Source: Streptomyces sp. P9-A2 (lineage in GTDB: Bacteria; Actinomycetota; Actinomycetes; Streptomycetales; Streptomycetaceae). From it: a stretch of DNA of 64,000 nt. This document shows positions 43,890-52,580 of the stretch, one piece after another. The DNA is taken from the NCBI RefSeq assembly GCF_036634175.1, contig NZ_JAZIFX010000001.1, positions 6,882,001-6,946,000 of the forward strand. The letters run 5' to 3'. The translations under genes and the position numbers were made by a program. The notes below the pieces were generated by a model, which worked only from the letters and a program-made list of their open reading frames with translations, did not search any database and was not told the origin of the DNA. Within the stretch, counting starts at the first letter, position 1, and each line of letters starts with the position of its first letter.

Positions 43890-43928
43890 CCTCTACGACC
43901 GTTTCTACGGGTTCTACGGGCGTAGAGG
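43890..43928. promoter_or_regulatory. inverted and direct repeats upstream of the pyrimidine/hydantoin operon
   Basis: CCTCTACG at 43890-43897 is inverted as CGTAGAGG at 43921-43928. Inside lie two direct copies of TTCTACGGG. The block ends 28 bp before the first start codon. It has the look of an operator or attenuating hairpin for the operon; the cognate regulator is not in the window. Confidence 0.5.
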
Positions 43929-43956
43929 CGCTGACGTCGCGTCGAAGGAGCAGCTC

Positions 43957-44799
43957 ATGGCCAACGTCGTACGTGCCGCCCTGGTCCAGGCCACCTGGAC
44001 CGGCGACACCGAGTCCATGCTGGCGAAACACGAGGAGCACGCGCGCGAGGCGGCCCGGCGGGGCGCGAAGATCATCGGGTTCCAGGAGGTCTTCAACTCC
44101 CCCTACTTCTGCCAGGTCCAGGACGCCGAGCACTACCGCTGGGCCGAGCCCGTGCCCGACGGGCCGACCGTCACCCGGATGCGGGAACTGGCCCGGGAGA
44201 CCGGCATGGTGATCGTCGTGCCGGTGTTCGAGGTCGAGCAGTCGGGGTTCTACTACAACACCGCGGCCGTGATCGACGCCGACGGCACGGTCCTCGGCAA
44301 GTACCGCAAGCACCACATCCCGCAGGTCAAGGGTTTCTGGGAGAAGTTCTACTTCAAGCCCGGCAACCTCGGCTGGCCCGTCTTCGACACCGCGGTCGGC
44401 AAGGTCGGCGTCTACATCTGCTACGACCGCCACTTCCCGGAGGGATGGCGCCAACTCGGACTCAACGGAGCCCAGTTGGTCTACAACCCGTCCGCCACGC
44501 ACCGCGGCCTCTCCTCCCACCTGTGGCAGCTGGAGCAACCGGCGGCGGCCGTCGCGAACGAGTACTTCGTCGCCGCGATCAACCGTGTGGGCCAGGAGGA
44601 GTACGGGGACAACGACTTCTACGGCACCTCGTACTTCGTCGACCCCCGCGGACAGTTCGTCGGCGACGTCGCCAGCGACAGCAAGGAGGAACTCGTGGTC
44701 CGGGACCTCGACCTCGGCCTCATCGAGGAAGTGCGGCAGCAGTGGGCGTTCTACCGCGACCGCCGCCCCGACGCCTACGAAGGGCTGGTGCGGCCGTGA
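43957..44799 (+). CDS. nitrilase-superfamily amidohydrolase (beta-ureidopropionase / N-carbamoyl amidase type)
   Basis: 280 residues with the complete catalytic set: Glu44 in GFQEVFNSPYFC, Lys118 in GKYRKHHIPQVKGFWEKFYFKPG, and Cys155 in VYICYDRHFPEGWR. It should hydrolyse N-carbamoyl-beta-alanine or a related N-carbamoyl amine to amine, CO2 and ammonia, the step after hydantoinase. First gene of a four-gene run whose other products fit reductive pyrimidine or hydantoin breakdown. GAAGGAGC before the ATG. Its stop overlaps the aminotransferase start. Confidence 0.9.
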   Translation: MANVVRAALVQATWTGDTESMLAKHEEHAREAARRGAKIIGFQEVFNSPYFCQVQDAEHYRWAEPVPDGPTVTRMRELARETGMVIVVPVFEVEQSGFYYNTAAVIDADGTVLGKYRKHHIPQVKGFWEKFYFKPGNLGWPVFDTAVGKVGVYICYDRHFPEGWRQLGLNGAQLVYNPSATHRGLSSHLWQLEQPAAAVANEYFVAAINRVGQEEYGDNDFYGTSYFVDPRGQFVGDVASDSKEELVVRDLDLGLIEEVRQQWAFYRDRRPDAYEGLVRP

Positions 44800-46085
44800 C
44801 CGACGACCTCCTGGGCCGCCACCGCTCCGTGCTGCCCGACTGGCTCAGCCTCTACTACGAGGAACCCCTCGAGATCACCCACGGCGAGGGCCGCCACGTC
44901 TGGGACTCCGAGGGCAACCGGTACCTCGACTTCTTCGGCGGCATCCTCACCACCATGACCGCCCACGCCCTGCCCGAGGTGACCAAGGCGGTCGCCGAGC
45001 AGGCCGGGCGGATCATCCACTCCTCCACCCTCTACCTCAACCGGCAGATGGTGGAACTCGCCACTCGCATCGCCCAGTTGAGCGGAATCCCGAACGCCCG
45101 GGTCTTCTTCACCACGTCCGGCACCGAGGCCAACGACACCGCCCTGCTGCTCGCCACCACCTACCGGCGCAGCAACACGGTCCTGGCGATGCGCAACAGC
45201 TACCACGGACGCTCCTTCAGCGCCGTCGGCCTCACCGGCAACCGCGGCTGGTCCCCGACCTCGCTGTCCCCGCTGCAGACCCTGTACGTGCACGGCGGCG
45301 TGCGCACCCGCGGCCCGTACGCCTCCCTCGGCGACGAGGAGTTCATCGCGGCCTGCGTCGACGACCTCGAGGACCTGCTCGGCCACACGAGGCCGCCCGC
45401 GGCCCTGATCGCCGAACCGGTCCAGGGCGTCGGCGGCTTCACCTCACCGCCCGACGGACTGTACGCGGCGTTCCGTGAAGTCCTAAACGAACACGGCGTG
45501 TTGTGGATCTCCGACGAGGTGCAGACCGGCTGGGGCCGCACCGGCGACCACTTCTGGGGCTGGCAGGCGCACGCCCGAAACGGACCGCCCGACATCGTGA
45601 CCTTTGCCAAGGGCATCGGCAACGGCATGTCCATCGGCGGCGTCGTCGCCCGCGCCGAGATCATGAACTGCCTGGACTCCCACAGCATTTCGACGTTCGG
45701 CGGCACCCAGGTCACCATGGCCGCCGGTCTGGCCAACCTCACTCACCTCCTTGAACACGACCTCCAGGGCAACGCCCGGCGGGTCGGCGGCCTGCTCATC
45801 GAACGCCTGCGGGCCGTCGCCGCCCAGGTGCCCGCCGTACGGGAGGTCCGCGGGCGCGGACTGATGATCGGCGTCGAGCTGACGAAACCGGGCACCGACG
45901 AAGCCGATCCGCAGGCCGCCTCCGCCGTAATGGAGGCGGCCCGCCGGGGCGGACTGCTCATCGGCAAGGGCGGCGGCCACAACACCAGCGCCCTGCGCAT
46001 CGCCCCACCCCTGTCCCTCACCGTCACGGAGGCCGAGGAGGGCGCCACCATCCTCGAACACGCCCTGCGGAGCCTCCACCAGTAG
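44796..46085 (+). CDS. class III PLP aminotransferase (beta-alanine/omega-amino-acid type)
   Basis: 429 residues, fold type I class III: HVWDSEGNRYLDFFGGILTTMTAHALPEV, FTTSGTEANDTALLLATTYRR, NSYHGRSFSAVGLTGN, IAEPVQGVGGFTSPPDGLY, LWISDEVQTGWGRTGDHFWGW (PLP Asp), Lys272 in DIVTFAKGIGNGMSIGGVVA, and ISTFGGTQVTMAAGLANL. It probably transaminates beta-alanine or 3-aminoisobutyrate made by the upstream amidohydrolase. GTG start in a GTGA overlap with that gene. Confidence 0.9.
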   Translation: MTDDLLGRHRSVLPDWLSLYYEEPLEITHGEGRHVWDSEGNRYLDFFGGILTTMTAHALPEVTKAVAEQAGRIIHSSTLYLNRQMVELATRIAQLSGIPNARVFFTTSGTEANDTALLLATTYRRSNTVLAMRNSYHGRSFSAVGLTGNRGWSPTSLSPLQTLYVHGGVRTRGPYASLGDEEFIAACVDDLEDLLGHTRPPAALIAEPVQGVGGFTSPPDGLYAAFREVLNEHGVLWISDEVQTGWGRTGDHFWGWQAHARNGPPDIVTFAKGIGNGMSIGGVVARAEIMNCLDSHSISTFGGTQVTMAAGLANLTHLLEHDLQGNARRVGGLLIERLRAVAAQVPAVREVRGRGLMIGVELTKPGTDEADPQAASAVMEAARRGGLLIGKGGGHNTSALRIAPPLSLTVTEAEEGATILEHALRSLHQ

Positions 46086-46255
46086 CGGCCCGACGTCCAC
46101 CCCCGGTCTCCCGCGCCCCCTGTACGGGGCGAACGTACGGGGCGAAGCACCCATGGGGCGCCGGGCCGGGATCGCTGTGCGGCCACCGCCGCGCGGGCGC
46201 GGCCGGCCACCGACGACCCGCACTTTTCGACCACGACCCAGCGGAGCGTGCACGC

Positions 46256-47656
46256 ATGAGCCGTACCGTCATCCGGGGTGGCCTCGTCATCACCGCCTCC
46301 GACGAACTCCACGCCGACGTCCTGATCGAGGGTGGCAGGATCGCCGCCCTCGCGGCCTCGGGCACCCCGGCCGCCGAGACGTTCACCGCCGACCGGACCA
46401 TCGACGCCACCGGCAAGTACGTCCTGCCGGGCGGCGTCGACGCCCACACCCACATGGAGCTGCCGTTCGGCGGCACCTTCGCCTCCGACACCTTCGAGAC
46501 CGGCACCCGGGCCGCCGCCTGGGGCGGTACGACGACCGTCGTCGACTTCGCCGTGCAGCGCGTCGGCCACTCCCTGCGCGAGGGACTGGACACCTGGCAC
46601 GCCAAGGCCGAGGGCAACTGCGCCATCGACTACGGCTTCCACATGATCGTCTCCGACGTGAACGCGAAGACCCTGAAGGAAATGGATCTTCTGGTAGAAG
46701 AAGGGATTACCTCGTTCAAGCAATTTATGGCATATCCAGGTATTTTTTACTCCGACGACGGACAGATCCTGCGCGCCATGCAGCGGGCCGCCGAGAACGG
46801 CGGCCTGATCATGATGCACGCCGAGAACGGCATCGCGATCGACGTGCTCGTCGAACAGGCCCTGGCCCGCGGCGAGACCGACCCCCGCTACCACGGCGAG
46901 GTCCGCAAGGCCCTGCTGGAGGCCGAGGCCACCCATCGCGCCATCCGCCTCGCCCAGGTCGCCGGCGCCCCGCTGTACGTCGTGCACGTCTCCGCGACGG
47001 AGGCGGTGGCCGAACTGGCACGGGCCCGCGACGAGGGGCTGAACGTCTTCGGCGAGACCTGCCCGCAGTACCTGTTCCTGTCCGCCGACAACCTCGCCGA
47101 ACCGGACTTCGAGGGAGCCAAGTACGTGTGCAGCACGCCCCTGAGGCCGAAGGAGCACCAGGCCGCGCTGTGGCGGGGGCTGCGCACCAACGACCTCCAG
47201 GTGGTCTCCACCGACCACTGCCCGTTCTGCTTCACCGGCCAGAAGGACCTCGGCCGCGGCGACTTCTCGAAGATCCCCAACGGTCTGCCGGGCATCGAGA
47301 ACCGCATGGACCTGCTGCACCAGGCTGTCGTCGAAGGGCACATCTCACGCCGTCGCTGGATCGAGATCGCCTGCGCCACCCCGGCCCGCATGTTCGGCCT
47401 GTACCCGAAGAAGGGCACCCTCGCGCCGGGCGCCGACGCCGACGTCGTGATCTACGACCCGCACGCCGAGCAGGTCGTCTCCGCCGAGACCCACCACATG
47501 AACGTCGACTACTCGGCCTACGAGGGCAAGCGTGTCACCGGCCGCGTCGAGACCGTCCTCTCGCGCGGCGAACCCGTCATCACCGAGCGGGAGTACACCG
47601 GACGCGCGGGACACGGCGTCTACACCCCGCGGTCCACCTGTCAGTACCTCATTTAG
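46256..47656 (+). CDS. dihydropyrimidinase / D-hydantoinase
   Basis: 466-residue cyclic amidohydrolase: LPGGVDAHTHMELPFGGTFASDTFETGTRAAAWGGTTTVVDFA (HxH), SFKQFMAYPG with the metal-bridging, carboxylated Lys155, MMHAENG, LYVVHVSATEAV, ETCPQYLFLSADN, STPLRPKEHQ, VVSTDHCPFCF (catalytic Asp). It opens dihydrouracil, dihydrothymine or hydantoins to N-carbamoyl amino acids for the amidohydrolase. 170 bp after the aminotransferase gene. Codons for residues 142-164 are strikingly A/T-ending, unlike the rest of the gene, although the protein there is normal and highly conserved. Confidence 0.93.
   Translation: MSRTVIRGGLVITASDELHADVLIEGGRIAALAASGTPAAETFTADRTIDATGKYVLPGGVDAHTHMELPFGGTFASDTFETGTRAAAWGGTTTVVDFAVQRVGHSLREGLDTWHAKAEGNCAIDYGFHMIVSDVNAKTLKEMDLLVEEGITSFKQFMAYPGIFYSDDGQILRAMQRAAENGGLIMMHAENGIAIDVLVEQALARGETDPRYHGEVRKALLEAEATHRAIRLAQVAGAPLYVVHVSATEAVAELARARDEGLNVFGETCPQYLFLSADNLAEPDFEGAKYVCSTPLRPKEHQAALWRGLRTNDLQVVSTDHCPFCFTGQKDLGRGDFSKIPNGLPGIENRMDLLHQAVVEGHISRRRWIEIACATPARMFGLYPKKGTLAPGADADVVIYDPHAEQVVSAETHHMNVDYSAYEGKRVTGRVETVLSRGEPVITEREYTGRAGHGVYTPRSTCQYLI
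46679..46747 (+). other. AT-rich codon patch over the hydantoinase active site
   Basis: Over 23 codons (GAA at 46679 to TTT at 46747), 15 end in A or T, including GTA, GAA, ATT, CAA, TTT, GCA, TAT, CCA, GGT. Codons on either side end almost only in G or C. The segment encodes EMDLLVEEGITSFKQFMAYP and the next three residues, i.e. the carboxylysine loop. Reading frame and protein are intact. Confidence 0.9.
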
Positions 47657-47667
47657 GAGCGGTGCGC

Positions 47668-48690
47668 ATGGACTTCGGACTCGTACTGCAGACCGATCCG
47701 CCGGCCTCGCGGGTCGTCGACCTGATGAAGCGCGCCGAACGGGCCGGCTTCACCCACGGCTGGACCTTCGACTCCGCCGTGCTCTGGCAGGAACCGTTCG
47801 TCATCCACAGCCAGATCCTGTCCCACACGACGACGCTGACCGTCGGCCCGATGGTCACCAACCCGGGTACCCGCACCTGGGAGGTCACCGCCTCCACCTT
47901 CGCCACCCTCAACGACATGTTCGGCAACCGCACCGTCTGCGGCATCGGCCGGGGCGACTCCGCGATGCGGGTCGCCGGCCGCGCACCCAACACCCTGGCC
48001 CGCATGAGCCAGGCCATGAAGGTCATCCGCACCCTCGCCGAGGGCGGGGAGGCCGATCTCGGCGGCGGCACCGTCGTCCGCTTCCCCTGGATCGGGAAGG
48101 ACCCCCGGCTCCCCGTGTGGATGGCCGCGTACGGGCCGAAGGCGCTGCGGATGGCCGGGGAGGAGGCCGACGGCTTCATCCTCCAGCTCGCCGACCTCTA
48201 CCTCACCGAGACCATGGTCAAGGCCGTCAAGGACGCCGCCGTCGCCGTCGGGCGCGACCCGGCCGAGGTGACCGTCTGCGTCGCCGCCCCGGCCTACGTC
48301 ACCGAGGACGACTCACCGCAGGCACTCGCCCACGCGCGTGAGCAGTGCCGCTGGTTCGGCGGGATGGTCGGCAACCACGTCGCCGACCTGGTGGCCCGGT
48401 ACGGCGCCGACAGCAGCGTCGTACCGCACGAACTGACCGACTACATCGCCTCCCGCCAGGACTACGACTACGCCCACCACGGCCGCAGCGGCAACCCCGA
48501 CACCGCGTTCGTGCCCGACCGGATCGTCGACCGGTTCTGCCTGATCGGCACGGCGGAACAGCACGTCGGGAAACTGAAGGCGCTCCGCGCGCTGGGCGTC
48601 GACCAGTTCGCCGTCTACGACATGCACGACGCCCCGGAGACCGTGATCGACGTGTACGGGACGCACGTGATCCCGGCGCTCAACGGCTGA
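47668..48690 (+). CDS. LLM-class (F420-dependent type) oxidoreductase
   Basis: 340 residues of the bacterial luciferase-like fold: MDFGLVLQTDPPASRVVDLMKRAERAGFTHGWTFDSAVLWQEPFVIHSQILSHTTTLTVGPMVTNPGTRTWEVTASTFATLNDMFGNRTVCGIGRGDSAMR, then LPVWMAAYGPKALRMAGEEADGFI. It resembles the TIGR03842 subgroup, which co-occurs with hydantoinase clusters. It may use F420 or FMN to reduce pyrimidines to the dihydro form, but this is inference. AGGAG overlaps the hydantoinase stop, so the genes are coupled. Confidence 0.87.
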   Translation: MDFGLVLQTDPPASRVVDLMKRAERAGFTHGWTFDSAVLWQEPFVIHSQILSHTTTLTVGPMVTNPGTRTWEVTASTFATLNDMFGNRTVCGIGRGDSAMRVAGRAPNTLARMSQAMKVIRTLAEGGEADLGGGTVVRFPWIGKDPRLPVWMAAYGPKALRMAGEEADGFILQLADLYLTETMVKAVKDAAVAVGRDPAEVTVCVAAPAYVTEDDSPQALAHAREQCRWFGGMVGNHVADLVARYGADSSVVPHELTDYIASRQDYDYAHHGRSGNPDTAFVPDRIVDRFCLIGTAEQHVGKLKALRALGVDQFAVYDMHDAPETVIDVYGTHVIPALNG

Positions 48691-48764
48691 CCCCCGCGCC
48701 CCGGAGGCCGGTGGCCCGGCCGCCGAGATGCACCCCCTGCCCCGGTCCGTCGTCCCCGCCGGAC

Positions 48765-49430
48765 TCAGCCCTTGCCCGCCAGCAGGGCCGCCACCGCTTC
48801 CTTGGCGGCCTTGATGGCGCCCTTGTTGATCTCGTCCGTGGAGGGGGCCTTCTTCGACTCGAAGTCGCTGCCGTTGTACGTCACGACCACCAGCGCGTTG
48901 GAGGCGCGGACCACCACCACGCCCTCCCGGGTCTGCTGCTTGTCCTCGGTGCTGAGGTCCACGACCGAGTACGCGGCGTCACCGAGCCCGGGGACCGGGC
49001 CCCCGCCGCTCCTGTCCTTCAGCCGCCCCTGGTACGACTTCTCGGCCGCGTCGTCCGACTGCAGGACCTCGAAGGACACGTCGAGCCAGCGGTACTCGTA
49101 GCCGTCGAGCGCGTTCCACGAACAGGTCCGGCGCAGCTCGGAGTCGGTGGACTTGATCTCCTTGCCGGCCGCCTTCGCCCCCGGCACAAGGGACTTGACG
49201 GTCTTCTCGGCGACGCTGCCGCAGGGTACGGGAGCGGCGGTGTACGTCTTCGGCGCGGCCGTCGTCGACGGGGCGGAGGCGGACTGCGACGCCGTCGTCT
49301 CCGGCGGCTTCTTCTCGGCGGCCTGCGGCTCGGAGGAGGACCCGGACGACAGCGCCCAGCCCGCCGCGGCGAGGACGACCACCGGCGACAGACGCGCGGT
49401 CAGGGCTATCGGCAGAGGAAAGGAACGCAC
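48765..49430 (-). CDS. secreted DUF3558-like protein
   Basis: 221 residues. N-terminal signal or anchor (SFPLPIALTARLSPVVVLAAAGWALSSGSS), a Ser/Thr/Pro/Ala linker, then a domain with two Cys likely to form a disulfide (VPCGSVAEK and RRTCSWNA) and GLGDAAYSVVDLSTEDKQQTREGVVVVRASNALVVVTYNG, as in DUF3558 proteins. No lipobox Cys near the signal. GTG at 49430 preferred to the ATG 42 bp upstream because it places the signal peptide at the start. Function unknown; convergent with the LLM gene. Confidence 0.7.
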   Translation of the reverse strand: MRSFPLPIALTARLSPVVVLAAAGWALSSGSSSEPQAAEKKPPETTASQSASAPSTTAAPKTYTAAPVPCGSVAEKTVKSLVPGAKAAGKEIKSTDSELRRTCSWNALDGYEYRWLDVSFEVLQSDDAAEKSYQGRLKDRSGGGPVPGLGDAAYSVVDLSTEDKQQTREGVVVVRASNALVVVTYNGSDFESKKAPSTDEINKGAIKAAKEAVAALLAGKG

Positions 49431-50237
49431 GGCGCACTTCTCGTGGGGGTCGGTGCGGAAGGGTGCCCGCACTGCGGACGGGACGCCAGTCTCACACGCT
49501 TCCCGGTGGGGCGGAAGTGCGAACTCGCTCCGTAGGCGCGGGGTGACAGGGGAGTGTCACGAGGGGGTGGTGCTTTGTCGTACTTCCCCTGGGTTCAGGT
49601 GATTTGAGGCGTCGTGGTGGCGTCACGGCGCCGGCCGACGGGTGGGAGTGGGGCGGGCCGCCGGCCGGGTCACCCGACGGGTCAGGGCATGCGGGCGGTC
49701 CACTGAGGGGTCGTGAACTTGTTCCGCGCGTCCGCCAGCGGAGCCGAGGTGGGGGTCCGGGCCAGTTGGTCCAGTGCGGTGGGCATGAGGGAAGATGCAG
49801 GGGCAGGCACGGACTCACCAAGTGTTCATGGGACTTCGACACTCACATGATCACCGAGACCGTGCCTGCGCTGCGTTCACCCCTGCCCGAACCGGGACGT
49901 CCACCCCACCACCGGACCAACCCGACGTTCCGGACGGAGCGCGATCATGCAGCGGACCCTGGCCGAGCTGGGGCTTTGGCGAAACGATCGGGAGAGGTAC
50001 GGCTGCTCGCCGGTCGAATGCCGCAGGTGGCTCCACCCGCCGTATCCAAGATCGGCTGGGTGGTCGCCACCGGAGGGTGCAGAACGAGCGGAAGGATCAC
50101 GTACCACTTGCGATCCGCAGGTCTGCGCTGGTGAGGCAGCCCCTCCAAAGGAGCTGCACCCCTCCCACTTCCTCGGCCTTGCAGCCGCCCTGGCCCACTA
50201 CAAGAAACTCACCAAAATCGCTACATGAGACATCCTC
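49431..50237. other. 807-bp region of relic DNA, no intact gene
   Basis: No frame is convincing. On the minus strand a start-to-stop stretch near 49687-49790 reads MPTALDQLARTPTSAPLADA then RNKFTTPQWTARMP with good codon use. On the plus strand, near 49960-50130, LAKRSGEVRLLAGRMPQVAPPAVSKI and GRITYHLRSAGL look like broken helix-turn-helix pieces. This marks the left edge of the insertion-rich segment. Confidence 0.4.
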
Positions 50238-51707
50238 TTACGCTCGCGTTTTCGGCGCGTGCGGCAGCAAGTCCGCCTTGTAGGTGGCCGTCACATCCTT
50301 CACGTCCTTCAGGAACATCTGGAAGAGAAGGTGACCTGGGCCCCCGGCCCAGCTTCCGTCCTTCTGCTCCGTCGCTTTACCCGGATTGACGCTGAAATAA
50401 CCGTGCTGCTCTGCTTTTATTCCTATGTAGCCGCCGAGGTTCCCTTCATTGCCGCTGCCAGTCGAATGGAGGGTATCAGTCTTATTCGGTGAATAAGCCT
50501 TGTGCATGGCGGTCGTTGCGTCTCCCTGGGGTGCCAGCGCAGCGTATTCCGGGGAGAAAAGAAACTTATGAGCTCCGGGCTTGAGTTCGAACTCAAGCAT
50601 CCGGCCGGCCTTTATGTACTCATGAGCTTGTCTCAGGTCACCCAGGTGACTTCCGGTCGGAATGATCCCCGTCCCTTCTGCCGCACGCCACCCCTTGGCG
50701 TCTCCCTTGGGATTCTCTCTGATCCAGGCTTCACTGGCAGCGCGGCTGTCGACGCCCCCGGTCTTCCCGGCCCATGCCAGAACCGCATCCGCCTCTTTGT
50801 CGTCCATCGCTCGGTAGAGTTTCAGTACCCTGGAACCGGATTCGCTTTTCAATTGCTCCAGAAGTCCATTGGCGACACCGCCGACTATGTGGTCCAGCCT
50901 TCGTGCCGTCCCCTTCGGTAGCGTCTTCTTCAGCGTCTTCTGGGCGTTCTTCACCGCGAGCTTTCCTCCGGCTTGCTCCTCCCAATACCCCTGACCCAGC
51001 ATTTTGCTGGGATCATCCATTTTGCTGGGATCATCAGGATATTCGATGCGCTGCAGGAAAGGCGTATTCGGCGGCATGGGAGAAGTCGCCCCGCGACGCT
51101 GCACGCCGAGCGTGGCCTCGGGCCGGCCCGACATGACACGGTGCGCGTTGGCTTCGGCTTCCCGCTCGAAGCGGTCGGACGGGTCGCTCACGCGTAGGCC
51201 CGAGCCGTTGTCCGTGCCCGCGACCGGCCCCTGACGCTGCTGGATCACGTGGGTCAGCTCGTGGGCGAGGGTGTGCTTGTCGCCTTCGCCGTCGCCGATG
51301 ACGACATGGCTGCCCGAGGTGTAGGCGCGGGCCCCGACTTCGGCGGCAGAGGCTTTGGCGGCACTGTCGTTGTGGATACGGACGTCGGAGAAGTCCGCAT
51401 CGAACCGGGATTCCATGTCGGTGCGGGTAGCGTCGTCCAAAGGGCGCCCGGGGGCGCGAAGCACATCGTGGACTGCGGAGCGCTGCTCGGCTTGCTGATG
51501 ACCGCAGCCAGCACCATGCTGGTGCTGCTCCGGCTGAGCCCAGGCGTGGCCGGCCTGGCGGAGCATCTGAACAACGGCCGCATTGCCCGCGGAGCTCTGG
51601 AGAGCCAGGGGACCGGCAGGAATGCCGCCACCCGGCGCAGAGGTTCTGGCGGCAGCGCGAGCAGGCTTCTTGCCGTCGGGGGTCTGGGCCTGTTCGTTGA
51701 CGTGCAT
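50238..51707 (-). CDS. DUF4157 (eCIS-core) metallopeptidase-like protein with novel C-terminal domain
   Basis: 489 residues. The disordered N-terminal ~80 residues include LQSSAGNAAVVQMLRQ, common in this family. Residues about 85-195 form the eCIS-core/DUF4157 domain: DVLRAPGRPLDDATRTDMESRFDADFSDVRIHNDSAAKASAAEVGARAYTSGSHVVIGDG, then HELTH (149-153) in HTLAHELTHVIQQRQG and the downstream Glu in DRFEREAEANAHRVM. After LQRIEYPDDPSKM comes an unrelated domain (about 222-489) of lower GC that I cannot place. It contains LKLYRAMDDKEADAVL, SHLGDLRQAHEYI and GGYIGIKAEQHGYFSV. DUF4157 proteins are often effectors or toxins linked to contractile injection systems. ATG with GAGAGGA upstream. Confidence 0.8.
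   Translation of the reverse strand: MHVNEQAQTPDGKKPARAAARTSAPGGGIPAGPLALQSSAGNAAVVQMLRQAGHAWAQPEQHQHGAGCGHQQAEQRSAVHDVLRAPGRPLDDATRTDMESRFDADFSDVRIHNDSAAKASAAEVGARAYTSGSHVVIGDGEGDKHTLAHELTHVIQQRQGPVAGTDNGSGLRVSDPSDRFEREAEANAHRVMSGRPEATLGVQRRGATSPMPPNTPFLQRIEYPDDPSKMDDPSKMLGQGYWEEQAGGKLAVKNAQKTLKKTLPKGTARRLDHIVGGVANGLLEQLKSESGSRVLKLYRAMDDKEADAVLAWAGKTGGVDSRAASEAWIRENPKGDAKGWRAAEGTGIIPTGSHLGDLRQAHEYIKAGRMLEFELKPGAHKFLFSPEYAALAPQGDATTAMHKAYSPNKTDTLHSTGSGNEGNLGGYIGIKAEQHGYFSVNPGKATEQKDGSWAGGPGHLLFQMFLKDVKDVTATYKADLLPHAPKTRA
51000..51035. repeat. exact 18-bp direct duplication in the effector gene
   Basis: CATTTTGCTGGGATCATC occurs twice in tandem and encodes DDPSKM-DDPSKM at the junction between the eCIS-core half and the C-terminal domain. 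A recent in-frame duplication in the linker. Confidence 0.85.
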
Positions 51708-51998
51708 CGGGTCCTCTCGTGGTCGCCACGCTGGCGCCAAGATCGTCCTGGGGCAGTGTGTCGGCTGGTCAACTCCGCTGGGGTGAAGGCCCCTTGGAGT
51801 GTGGGGATGACACAGGGGCTCATGCGCATTGAGAGCTTATCCTCGATCTTCCGTACGCCCAGTGGTGGGCGACTCTTTGCGCGAGCACGAGGACGGGGGT
51901 TGGCGACACTCGCGGTGTGCATGAGTGTTGATCTTGTTGGGGAGTGTGATCTCTGTTGGTGTGCGACGACACCGTGTGCACGGGCGGAGAGGGCGTAC

Positions 51999-52580
51999 GT
52001 GCTCATTGGCGATACCGATGTCGTTCGGGTTGAACAGCAGCTGCGTCGGGGCGGGTTGGCCTGCCCGTCGTGCGGGGCCGGTCTGACGCCGTGGGGTCAT
52101 GGGCGGCCGCGGGAAGTACGCGGTGATCTCGGTGCTCGGCTGTTTCTGCGGCCTCGCCGGACGCGCTGCTCGGGCTGCAGGGTCACGCATGTGCTGCTGG
52201 CGGAGCTGGTGGTGCCGCAGCGGATGGACGCGACCGAGGTGATCGGCGCCGGGCTGGAGATAGCGGCCCTGGGCATGGGCCACCGCGCGATCGCCGCCCC
52301 TCTGGGCCGGGTGGACGGGACGGTCTGCGGCTGGCTGCGCCGTTTCCGGCTGCGGGCGGAGGAGGTGCGTCGGCACTTCACGGTGGTCCTGGTGGCCGTG
52401 GCCGACGATCCGGTAATGCCGGATGCGGCGGGCTCGCCTCTGTCGGATGCCGTCTCGACGGTTGCGGCCGCCCATCGGGCGGCCTCGACGAGGTGGCCGG
52501 ACATGCACACGGTGTCGCGCTGGGAGTTCGCCGGCCGGGCGGAAGATTTCAAGTCCAGTGAGACGGTCGTGATGCTATGA
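51999..52580 (+). CDS. DUF6431 transposon-associated protein, 3' end replaced by an IS
   Basis: 193 residues. Zinc-ribbon pairs LACPSCGAGL and RCSGCRVTHVLL, then an HTH-like segment GLEIAALGMGHRAIAAPLGRVDGTVCGWLRRFRLRAEEVRRHF, and AVSTVAAAHRAASTRWPDMHTVSRWEFAGRA. DUF6431 proteins accompany Mu/IS481-like transposases in Streptomyces; that partner is missing here. The last seven residues (SETVVML) are read from the terminus of an IS3 element starting at 52558, so the native C-terminus is lost. GTG with GGAGAGGG upstream; an in-frame ATG 78 bp earlier is an alternative. Confidence 0.7.
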   Translation: MLIGDTDVVRVEQQLRRGGLACPSCGAGLTPWGHGRPREVRGDLGARLFLRPRRTRCSGCRVTHVLLAELVVPQRMDATEVIGAGLEIAALGMGHRAIAAPLGRVDGTVCGWLRRFRLRAEEVRRHFTVVLVAVADDPVMPDAAGSPLSDAVSTVAAAHRAASTRWPDMHTVSRWEFAGRAEDFKSSETVVML

